Assembly: GCA_023420415.1 (NCBI GenBank)
Contig: JAEZWF010000023.1
Coordinates: forward strand, 62,001 to 126,000
Length of the DNA: 64,000 nt
Reading direction: 5' to 3'
DNA from: Actinomycetes bacterium
GTDB lineage: Bacteria; Actinomycetota; Actinomycetes; Actinomycetales; Dermatophilaceae
Part shown: piece by piece, positions 57,401-64,000 of the stretch
Layout of the letters: every line of letters begins with the position of its first letter
Position numbering within the stretch: the first letter of the stretch is position 1
The notes under the pieces: generated by a model
Database searches by the model: none
Told to the model about the DNA's origin: nothing
The model's input: the letters and a program-made list of their open reading frames with translations, nothing else
Translations under genes and position numbers: made by a program

Positions 57401-59368
57401 ATGTTCATCCGCAAGCATCTGGGCATCGCCGCCGTCGTGGCAGGCAGCGCCTTGGTCGTGGGATCCGGTCCTGCACAGGCAGCGCCGGGAGACGACCTGA
57501 CGCCGGGTCAGCGCGACGCGCTGTCAGCCGGCATCCAGATCACACCGAAGGGATCCGCTTCAGCGGCGAAATCCGCTGTGGCGCAGGCCAATCCGTATCT
57601 CGGCCTGCTGCCGACCAGCAAGGTCGACTACAGCACGTGGCGCGACCGAATGAGCACGCAGGCCAAGGAGCGCGCCAAGCGGTCGAGTCTCACGACCGCG
57701 AAACGGCAGGCCGCCGGCGCCAAGGCGCTCACGACCCTCGTGCACGACGAGCAGGAGCCCGCGGGCACCAGCGGTTCCAACGACTCCCGCGAGAACGCCG
57801 AGCCGATCTCTGGTTTCGGCACCGGCAGGCGGCAGTCGAACGTCCTGCGCATTCTCGGAGGAATGCCCGACATGTCGCCGGCGCCGAGGACCCTGGCGCC
57901 GGTAGCCGAGGACAACGGGGCGATCCCGCTGGCGGGCAGCACCGGAATCGACGGCACCGGGGCCCGCACCACCACCGGAGTGCTCGGTGACGGCCCCCAC
58001 GGCACCGAGGGAGACGCCACGAACGACTTCGACTTCTACTCGCTCAAGACCACTGCTGGCCGCACGATCACGGTGGACACCAACGGCTCCGCCCCGGTCG
58101 ACACCGTGGTGGCCGTCTACAACGCCGCGGGCGAACGCCTGGCCGCGGACGACGACGGCGGTGAGGGGACGGCGAGCCTGCTCAGCTTCGTCGCGCCGGC
58201 CGACGGCACCTACTACGTGCTGGTCGCTGGGTACGCGCGCAACGGCCCGTTTCCGCGGGACCCGATGGACTCGGGCAGCGGCACGGGCGGCGCCGCAGTC
58301 GGCAGCTACCGCGCACTCATCCAGGCGGCTGACGTCGACCGCGACTTCTACTCGTTCAGCCTCCAGCCGGGTGACGTCATCGGCGGCACCGTCACCGGCT
58401 CGTCGAAGGCCCTGACGATCTACCGTCCCGACGGCCGTCAGATGGTCGGCGCGGAGCAGACCGACGCCTCGGCCTACTACCCGCCGGAGTCCCCGCTGCC
58501 CGGTGGCGGCAACACGACGATGGCTTACGTGGCGGAGACCGCGGGCAGCTACGTCCTCGAGCTGGGCACCGGTGTTGGGAACTACGACGTCCGTATGGAG
58601 GCCTACCGTCCCGGCGCCGAGACCGACCCGGAGAAGCGGGTGCAGACCGTGTTCCTCGACTTCGACGGAGCACGAGTCAACACCGGCATCTGGGGCGGTC
58701 CGGGTGTCCGCACCCTGTCGCCGTTCTCGTCCTTCATCGCCAAGTGGGGGCTGACCAGGTCACAGGAGGCAACGCTGATCGACCAGATCACTGCCGAGGT
58801 CACCGAGAACATCAAGCGCGACACCAGGCGACTCAACCCGAACGTCGAGGTCCGCGTGGTCAACAGCAAGGACAACCGCGACATCTTCGGCCAGGAGAAC
58901 GTCACCCGGGTGATCGTCGGCGGCACGATCGCCGAGTCCGGCATCTCCACGATCGGCATCGCGCAGTACATCGACCCGGGCAACTTCAACCAGGAGGACA
59001 GCGCCGTCGTCCTGCTCGACGTGCTCAGCGCCCCGAGCGGCCCTGCCTCGTCGCTCAACACGTACCTGAACGCGTCGAGTGACCGGGTCGCGTTCGTCTC
59101 GCAGGCGGTCGGCAACGTGACCGCCCACGAGATCGGACACCTCATCGGCAACTACCACACCGACAACGCCAACGAGCAGCACAGCCTGATGGATGCCGGC
59201 GGCACGGGATTCGGCAACCTCTTCGGCGTCGGCCCCGACAACGTCGGTGGCACGGCGGACGACGAGGACGTCGACTTCGCACTCGACGAGTACATCCCGG
59301 CCGAGGGGTTCACGGGCCACGAGAACACCCTCAACGTCGCCGCCTGGGCCTACACCGGCCGCAAGTGA
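57401..59368 (+). CDS. Secreted zinc metalloprotease with PPC domains
   Basis: This 655-residue exported protein has a signal peptide (cleavage near GPAQA-AP), a disordered propeptide-like region to about residue 170, two pre-peptidase C-terminal-type domains (about 195-310 and 315-405, seen in DFYSLKTTAGRTITVDTNGSAPVDTVV and DFYSFSLQPGDVIGG) and a metzincin catalytic domain. The zinc motif is HEIGHLIGNYH (His576, Glu577, His580). Unusually, the PPC domains precede the protease. GGGGAGG lies upstream of the ATG. Confidence 0.88.
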   Translation: MFIRKHLGIAAVVAGSALVVGSGPAQAAPGDDLTPGQRDALSAGIQITPKGSASAAKSAVAQANPYLGLLPTSKVDYSTWRDRMSTQAKERAKRSSLTTAKRQAAGAKALTTLVHDEQEPAGTSGSNDSRENAEPISGFGTGRRQSNVLRILGGMPDMSPAPRTLAPVAEDNGAIPLAGSTGIDGTGARTTTGVLGDGPHGTEGDATNDFDFYSLKTTAGRTITVDTNGSAPVDTVVAVYNAAGERLAADDDGGEGTASLLSFVAPADGTYYVLVAGYARNGPFPRDPMDSGSGTGGAAVGSYRALIQAADVDRDFYSFSLQPGDVIGGTVTGSSKALTIYRPDGRQMVGAEQTDASAYYPPESPLPGGGNTTMAYVAETAGSYVLELGTGVGNYDVRMEAYRPGAETDPEKRVQTVFLDFDGARVNTGIWGGPGVRTLSPFSSFIAKWGLTRSQEATLIDQITAEVTENIKRDTRRLNPNVEVRVVNSKDNRDIFGQENVTRVIVGGTIAESGISTIGIAQYIDPGNFNQEDSAVVLLDVLSAPSGPASSLNTYLNASSDRVAFVSQAVGNVTAHEIGHLIGNYHTDNANEQHSLMDAGGTGFGNLFGVGPDNVGGTADDEDVDFALDEYIPAEGFTGHENTLNVAAWAYTGRK

Positions 59369-59398
59369 CGGCCTCCACCCGAGGGTGAGCACACGATG

Positions 59399-59439
59399 AG
59401 GTATGCCGCGGGCGCACGACGTGCGTCCGCGGCATACCC
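59399..59439. terminator. Inverted pair of GTATGCC elements between the two secreted peptidase genes
   Basis: GGTATGCCGCGGGCGCACG and its near-perfect complement form a 19-bp stem with one mismatch and a 1-3 nt loop, 30 nt after the metalloprotease stop and 40 nt before the M1 start. This is a textbook terminator position. Confidence 0.7.
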
Positions 59440-59479
59440 GTGCTCAGCTCGAGATCACCACGACACAAAGGAGAACGAC

Positions 59480-61009
59480 ATGCACCCACTGGCGCGGCGC
59501 CCACGCGCCGCCATCGCCGGGGCAAGCGCCCTGCTGGTCGTCACCGCGACGGCCGCGAGCGCTGCCCCCACCGCAGGAAGCGCCGGCATCGGCGACCCCT
59601 ACTACCCGAAGTACGGCAACGGTGGCTACGACGTGAGCCACTACAAGCTGGACCTCGACTACACCCCGAGCAGCGACCTGCTGACCGGCACCACCACGAT
59701 CACGGCCACCGCGACCCAGGACCTCAAACGGTTCAACCTCGACTTCGGCCTCAAGACGTCGTCGGTGACGGTCAACGGCAAGCGTGCCAAGGCGAACCAG
59801 GTCGACCCGCACGAGCTCGTCGTCACACCGCAGACGCCGCTCAAGGCGGGCACGGCGATGACGGTCGTCGTGACGTATGCCGGCGTGCCCAGCGCGACGC
59901 AGATCGACGGCCTGAAGCCGTGGGTCAGGACCGCGGATGGCGCTGTGGCAGTAGGCGAACCGGAGATCGCGGCCTGGTGGTACCCGAGCAACGACCACCC
60001 CCGCGACAAGGCGACGTTCGACATCTCGGTGACCGTGCCGAAGGGCGTCGAGGCGATCAGCAACGGACGCCTCGTGGCGCAGCGGTTCGGCAAGAGCGCC
60101 GACACGTGGCGCTGGCGCGAGACCAAGCCGATGGCGACCTACCTGCTGTTCATGGCCGTGGGCCAGTTCGACGTCACCCAGGGCACGACAGCCGACGGCA
60201 AGTACTGGCTCAACGCGATCGCGGCGAACGGTGGCGCCGAGGGCGAGTACGCCGCCGCGGACCTGGCGCGCACCCCCGAGGTGCTGGCGTGGGAGTCGCG
60301 TCAGTGGGGGCCGTACCCGTTCAACGAGATGGGTGGCGTGGCGCCGAAGGCCGACTTCGGCTTCGCGCTGGAGAACCAGACGCGGCCGGTCTACACGCGC
60401 GGCTTCTGGCGCAACGGACCCAACATCTACGTGGTCGTCCACGAGCAGGGGCACCAGTGGTACGGCGACTCGGTGAGCGTGCGCAACTGGCGCGACATCT
60501 GGCTCAACGAGGGGTTCGCGTCGTTCACCGAGTGGCTGTGGTCGGAGCAGCACGGTGACGGCACGGGCGAGGAGCTGCTGGCGTCCTACTACAACGGCAT
60601 CCCCGCCTCCAGCTCGTTCTGGACGCTGCGGATCGGTGATCCCGGCAAGGGCAGGGAGTTCAGCGGCGCGGTGTACGACCGGGGCGCGATGACGCTGCAG
60701 GCCCTGCGCAACCGCATCGGCGACCCGGCGTTCTTCCAGCTGATGCGCAACTGGGCGGCCCAGCACAAGTACAAGAACGGTGAGATCGCCCAGTTCACCG
60801 CGCTGGCCGAGAAGGTGTCCGGCGAGGACCTCGACGGCTTCTTCCAGAACTGGCTCTACACGGGCAGCAAGCCCGCCAAGACCGCGGAGAACGGCCTCGA
60901 CGGCGTGCCCGCGGCCGCGACGACGGCCAGGGTCGCGGAGCCGAAGTCCAAGGCGCTGATCGACCGCGTGCACGACGAGGCGATCCGGCAGGAGGCGAAG
61001 GACCGCTGA
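59480..61009 (+). CDS. Secreted M1-family metallopeptidase (short form)
   Basis: This 509-residue M1 aminopeptidase-like protein has a signal peptide (about residues 1-28) and zinc motif HEQGHQWYGD with His321, Glu322, His325 and downstream Glu344 in NEGFASF. The GAMEN exopeptidase motif is GFALEN, and the motif HEQGH differs from the usual HELAH. It ends after the catalytic and wedge regions, without the large C-terminal helical domain of aminopeptidase N. ATG at 59480 has AAAGGAG upstream. The preceding terminator suggests separate transcription from the neighbouring protease. Confidence 0.88.
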   Translation: MHPLARRPRAAIAGASALLVVTATAASAAPTAGSAGIGDPYYPKYGNGGYDVSHYKLDLDYTPSSDLLTGTTTITATATQDLKRFNLDFGLKTSSVTVNGKRAKANQVDPHELVVTPQTPLKAGTAMTVVVTYAGVPSATQIDGLKPWVRTADGAVAVGEPEIAAWWYPSNDHPRDKATFDISVTVPKGVEAISNGRLVAQRFGKSADTWRWRETKPMATYLLFMAVGQFDVTQGTTADGKYWLNAIAANGGAEGEYAAADLARTPEVLAWESRQWGPYPFNEMGGVAPKADFGFALENQTRPVYTRGFWRNGPNIYVVVHEQGHQWYGDSVSVRNWRDIWLNEGFASFTEWLWSEQHGDGTGEELLASYYNGIPASSSFWTLRIGDPGKGREFSGAVYDRGAMTLQALRNRIGDPAFFQLMRNWAAQHKYKNGEIAQFTALAEKVSGEDLDGFFQNWLYTGSKPAKTAENGLDGVPAAATTARVAEPKSKALIDRVHDEAIRQEAKDR

Positions 61010-61026
61010 GCCCTGACCCCCATGGA

Positions 61027-61046
61027 GATGGGTAGTTCTACCCATC
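61027..61046. promoter_or_regulatory. Palindrome upstream of an orphan mini-unit
   Basis: GATGGGTA-GTTC-TACCCATC is a perfect 8+4+8 inverted repeat. It sits about 50 nt upstream of a leaderless-type ATG (61079) and could be an operator. Confidence 0.55.
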
Positions 61047-61078
61047 GACGGGTCTGCTGGCCAGCCCTAGTGTTCTTC

Positions 61079-61145
61079 ATGGGGACACCAAGAGGGGACT
61101 GAACGGCCCGGTCGTGGCAAGGGGAGCCACGACCGGGCCGTTCGA
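61079..61145 (+). ncRNA. Candidate leaderless mini-ORF or small RNA
   Basis: A promoter-like TCGACG-N17-TAGTGT (61045-61073) ends five bases before ATG 61079, which opens a seven-codon frame (MGTPRGD) stopping at 61102, followed at once by an 18-bp terminator. No larger gene is present. It is either a small RNA, a regulatory peptide or the decayed remains of a gene. Confidence 0.4.
61101..61143. terminator. Bidirectional hairpin terminator after purL
   Basis: A perfect 18-bp stem (GAACGGCCCGGTCGTGGC and its complement) with a 7-nt loop. It can end purL transcripts on the minus strand and the mini-unit on the plus strand. Confidence 0.8.
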
Positions 61146-61190
61146 CGTTGTTAGCTCGACGTTGCTAGCTCGACGTTGCTAGCTCGACGT
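61141..61190. repeat. 14-bp tandem repeats at the 3' end of purL
   Basis: CTAGCTCGACGTTG is repeated about 3.5 times directly downstream of the purL stop. Repeat units are adjacent, without spacers, so it is not a CRISPR. Confidence 0.85.
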
Positions 61191-63491
61191 TCAGGCGCCG
61201 AAGACCGCCGGCAGGGTGTCCTGGTGGGCGCGCCGCAGCTGCTCGAGCGACACCGCGAACTGGCCCTGCACGTCGAGCCCGTCGGTCTGGTCGTCGACCA
61301 CACCGATGCGGGCGTGCGTCTGGCCGCGGGCGGTGCACATGTCGGTGAACCGCACCTCCTCCGAGCGAGGCACGGCGACGATGGCCCGAGCCGTCGACTC
61401 GCTGAAAAGCGTGGTGAACACGTCGATCCCGTCGCGGGCGGCCACGTCGTCGAGCCACACCCGTGCGCCGACGCCGTGCCGGAGCGTGGCCTCGGCGAGG
61501 GCGACGGCCAGTCCGCCGTCGGACAGGTCATGGGCCGCGTCGACGAGGCCGTCACGGCTGGCGTTGACGAGGATCTCGCCCAGCAGCTGCTCCGCCGCGA
61601 GGTCGACGACCGGCGGGTGTCCGCCGAGGTGCCCGTGCACGACGTTGGCCCACTCGCCACCGTCAAGCTCGTCGCGGGTCGTGCCGAGGAGGTAGATGAC
61701 CTGGCCCGGCGTGCGCCAACCGCTCGGGGTGCGTCGCGCGACGTCGTCCATGACGCCGAGGACCCCGATGACCGGCGTCGGGTGGATCGCCACGTCACCG
61801 GTCTGGTTGTAGAAGCTGACGTTGCCGCCGGTCACCGGGATGCCGAGGGTCTTGCAGCCCTCGGCGATGCCGCGGATGGCCTCGCGGAACTGCCACATGA
61901 CGCCCGGGTCCTCGGGCGAGCCGAAGTTGAGACAGTCGGTGACGGCCAGTGGCGTGGCCCCGGAGGTCGCGACGTTGCGGTAGGACTCGGCCAACGCGAG
62001 CTGCGCCCCGGCATACGGGTCGAGCTTGGCAAAACGCCCGTTGCAGTCAGTCGACACGGCGACCCCGCGGCCGGTCTCCTCGTCGACACGCACGACACCC
62101 GCGTCGTCGGGCATGGCAAGCGCGGTGTTGCCCATGACGTAGCGGTCGTACTGGTCGGTGACCCACGACTTGTCACACAGGTTGGGCGAGGCGAGCAGGG
62201 TGAGCAGGTCGCTCTTGAGCGCGTCTCCGGTGGTCGGCTTGGCGAGCGCGTGGGTTCCGTTCTCCTGCAAGGCATCGAGGTATGCCGGCCGCTCCAGCGG
62301 ACGCTGGTAGGTCGGTCCCTCGTGGGCGACCGATCGGGGCGGCACATCGACGATGACCTCGCCGTGCCAGGTGATGACGAGCCGGTCGCCGTCGGTGACC
62401 TCGCCGAGCACGGTGGCCTCGACGTCCCACCGGTCGGTGATCGCGAGGAACTCCTCGAGCCGGTCCGGGTGGACGACGGCCATCATCCGCTCCTGGCTCT
62501 CCGACATGAGGATCTCCTCGGGCCGGAGGCTGGCGTCGCGCAGCGGTACGCGGTCGAGCTCGACCTTCATGCCTCCGTCACCGTTGGACGCGAGCTCGCT
62601 GGTGGCACAGGACAATCCGGCCCCGCCGAGGTCCTGGATGCCGTCGACGACGCCCGCGGCATACAGGTCGAGGCAGCACTCGATGAGGACCTTCTCGGCG
62701 AACGGGTCGCCGACCTGCACGGCCGGACGCTTGGTCGGCCCACCCTCGTCGAAGGTCTCCGACGCGAGCACCGAGACACCGCCGATGCCGTCGCCGCCGG
62801 TCTTCGCACCGAACAGCACGACCTTGTTGCCGACACCCGAGGCCTTGGCGAGGTGGATGTCCGAGGTCCGCATGGCGCCGACGCACAGGGCGTTGACGAG
62901 CGGGTTGCCCTGGTAGCAGTCGTCGAAGACGACCTCGCCGCCGATGTTCGGCAGGCCGAGGCAGTTGCCGTACCCGCCTACTCCCGCAACGACTCCCGGC
63001 AGCACGCGCTGGGTGTCGGGATGGTTGAGGTTGCCGAACCGCAGCGGGTCCATGACGGCGATCGGGCGGGCACCCATCGACATGATGTCGCGGACGATGC
63101 CACCGACCCCGGTGGCCGCACCCTGGTAGGGCTCGACGTACGACGGGTGGTTGTGCGACTCGACCTTGAAGGTCACGGCCCAACCCTCGCCGATGTCGAC
63201 GACGCCGGCGTTCTCACCGATACCGACGAGCAGCTTCTCGCGCATCTCGTCGGTGGTGTTCTCGCCCCAGAGCTTGAAGTGCACCTTGGACGACTTGTAC
63301 GAGCAGTGCTCGGACCACATCACCGAGTACATCGCCAGCTCGGCGCTCGTGGGCCGGCGGCCGACGATCTCGCGGATATTGGCGTACTCGTCGGCCTTGA
63401 GCCCGAGCTCGGCCCACGGCTGCTCGACGTCTGGCGAGGTCGCCGCATGCTCGACGGTGTCGACGGCGGGGCGGTTGATCTGCTGGGTCAC
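61191..63491 (-). CDS. purL: Phosphoribosylformylglycinamidine synthase, large subunit
   Basis: This 766-residue small-type PurL converts FGAR to FGAM, working with PurQ (glutaminase) and PurS. Family motifs: MYSVMWSEHCSYKSSK, ESHNHPSYVEPYQGAATGVGGI, GGGYGNCLGLPNIGGE region, DLGGAGLSCATSELAS and GGNVSFYNQ. GTG at 63491 is chosen because it overlaps the purQ stop in GTGA, and the homologous start lies there; the longer frame upstream overlaps purQ. The 3' end is followed by tandem repeats and a terminator. Confidence 0.95.
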   Translation of the reverse strand: MTQQINRPAVDTVEHAATSPDVEQPWAELGLKADEYANIREIVGRRPTSAELAMYSVMWSEHCSYKSSKVHFKLWGENTTDEMREKLLVGIGENAGVVDIGEGWAVTFKVESHNHPSYVEPYQGAATGVGGIVRDIMSMGARPIAVMDPLRFGNLNHPDTQRVLPGVVAGVGGYGNCLGLPNIGGEVVFDDCYQGNPLVNALCVGAMRTSDIHLAKASGVGNKVVLFGAKTGGDGIGGVSVLASETFDEGGPTKRPAVQVGDPFAEKVLIECCLDLYAAGVVDGIQDLGGAGLSCATSELASNGDGGMKVELDRVPLRDASLRPEEILMSESQERMMAVVHPDRLEEFLAITDRWDVEATVLGEVTDGDRLVITWHGEVIVDVPPRSVAHEGPTYQRPLERPAYLDALQENGTHALAKPTTGDALKSDLLTLLASPNLCDKSWVTDQYDRYVMGNTALAMPDDAGVVRVDEETGRGVAVSTDCNGRFAKLDPYAGAQLALAESYRNVATSGATPLAVTDCLNFGSPEDPGVMWQFREAIRGIAEGCKTLGIPVTGGNVSFYNQTGDVAIHPTPVIGVLGVMDDVARRTPSGWRTPGQVIYLLGTTRDELDGGEWANVVHGHLGGHPPVVDLAAEQLLGEILVNASRDGLVDAAHDLSDGGLAVALAEATLRHGVGARVWLDDVAARDGIDVFTTLFSESTARAIVAVPRSEEVRFTDMCTARGQTHARIGVVDDQTDGLDVQGQFAVSLEQLRRAHQDTLPAVFGA

Positions 63492-64000
63492 GCCGAAACC
63501 GCCTGTCGCAGAACGGAAGTGAAGAACGGGAGCCCGTCGAGGCTCGGACCGTAGCCGTCCTCGATGCAGTGCTCGGGGTGCGGCATCAGGCCGACCACGT
63601 TGCCGCGCTCGTTGGTGACGCCCGCGATGGCGCGGTAGGAGCCGTTGGGGTTCGACCCGGCATACCGGAAGACGACCTGCCCCTCCCCCTCGAGCCGGTC
63701 GAGCGTCGCCTCGTCGGCGACGTAGCCACCCTCGCCGTTCTTGAGAACGATCGTGATCTCCTGGCCGGTCTCGAAGTCGGACGTCCACGCGGTGGAGGCG
63801 TTCTCGACGACGAGCCGCTGGTCGATGCAGTTGAACTTGCGGTGGTCGTTGCGGATCAGCGCACCCGGCAGCAGGTGGCTCTCGCACAGCACCTGGAAGC
63901 CGTTGCAGATGCCGAGCACCGGCAGCCCGCCCTGCGCAGCCGGGATGAGCGCGTCCATCACCGGCGCGAACCGCGCGATGGCGCCGCAGCGCAGGTAGTC
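63488..64000 (-). CDS. purQ: Phosphoribosylformylglycinamidine synthase, glutaminase subunit (5' end beyond the right edge)
   Basis: This is the 3' 171 codons of the PurQ class-I glutamine amidotransferase, which supplies ammonia to PurL. The nucleophile lies in GLPVLGICNGFQVL and the His/Glu pair in GLMPHPEHCIEDG. The reading frame stays open to the window edge. Overlap with purL by four bases indicates coupled synthesis of the complex. Confidence 0.93.
   Translation of the reverse strand, partial: DYLRCGAIARFAPVMDALIPAAQGGLPVLGICNGFQVLCESHLLPGALIRNDHRKFNCIDQRLVVENASTAWTSDFETGQEITIVLKNGEGGYVADEATLDRLEGEGQVVFRYAGSNPNGSYRAIAGVTNERGNVVGLMPHPEHCIEDGYGPSLDGLPFFTSVLRQAVSA

Noticed and set aside
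61141..61190. Possible CRISPR array
   Set aside because: Units are 14 bp and directly adjacent with no spacers, and no cas genes are present.

Overview
The window reads as chromosomal DNA of a high-GC actinobacterium (about 70% G+C by eye). The bldC - valine dehydrogenase - DUF3073 neighbourhood, the BioYMN-type biotin importer, GuaB1, a SigK/RskA pair next to a fasciclin lipoprotein, and a sterol-carrier gene near the purine genes all point to Actinomycetia. My guess is Micrococcales, perhaps Intrasporangiaceae (inference; no search was run). I saw no rRNA, phage, insertion sequence or CRISPR array.

Layout. 1-9 kb: the start of a UvrA-like ATPase gene, an HxlR regulator, an isochorismatase-like hydrolase, pirin, a small membrane protein, GuaB1-type GMP reductase, a PHP-domain protein and an orphan peptide-binding lipoprotein. 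9.2-9.5 kb: tRNA-Glu and tRNA-Asp. 9.6-13.8 kb: a GntR-controlled operon (creatininase family, secreted esterase, AbgT transporter). 13.9-19.0 kb: a quinone-oxidoreductase-like gene, then bioY, a short AMP-ligase, a thiolase, bioM and bioN. 19.1-26.8 kb: phenylacetate catabolism, with a TetR regulator, paaABC-D-E and a PaaH-like gene on the minus strand and paaZ divergent, around a PaaR-type operator. 26.8-30.5 kb: TetR with an AurF-like diiron oxygenase, then TetR with an exported agmatine-deiminase-like protein. 30.64 kb: tRNA-Phe. 31.1-39.0 kb: a probable muropeptide-recycling operon (dppA-B-C, anmK, serine hydrolase, dppDF) next to a small HTH gene. 39.2-43.3 kb: bldC, valine dehydrogenase, DUF3073, NCS1 permease and isochorismatase. 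43.3-46.1 kb: three tandem paralogues of an unrecognised family and purM. 46.3-48.8 kb: an FkbM-like gene and purF. 48.9-52.9 kb: a small membrane protein, a Mo-oxidoreductase, and fasciclin-sigK-rskA. 52.9-57.3 kb: oxidoreductases and a sterol-carrier gene. 57.4-61.0 kb: two secreted zinc peptidases. 61.2-64.0 kb: purL and the 3' part of purQ.

The strongest hidden signal is a short DNA word, GTATGCC (extended form GGTATGCCGCGTGGTCGCC). I counted about 75 copies by hand on the two strands, where roughly 6 would be expected from composition. It occurs in both orientations and in several reading frames, where it brings in otherwise rare TAT, ATA and CAT codons. In intergenic DNA it forms inverted pairs that look like transcription terminators. 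This resembles the DNA uptake sequences of Neisseria and Pasteurellaceae, but its role here is unknown.

The second regulatory signal is a pair of SigK-like promoters (CCATCC/CAATCC, 16-17 nt, CGAATG). One lies directly before the Mo-oxidoreductase gene, placed for a leaderless mRNA. The other precedes fasciclin-sigK-rskA, which suggests a compact autoregulated envelope-redox regulon.
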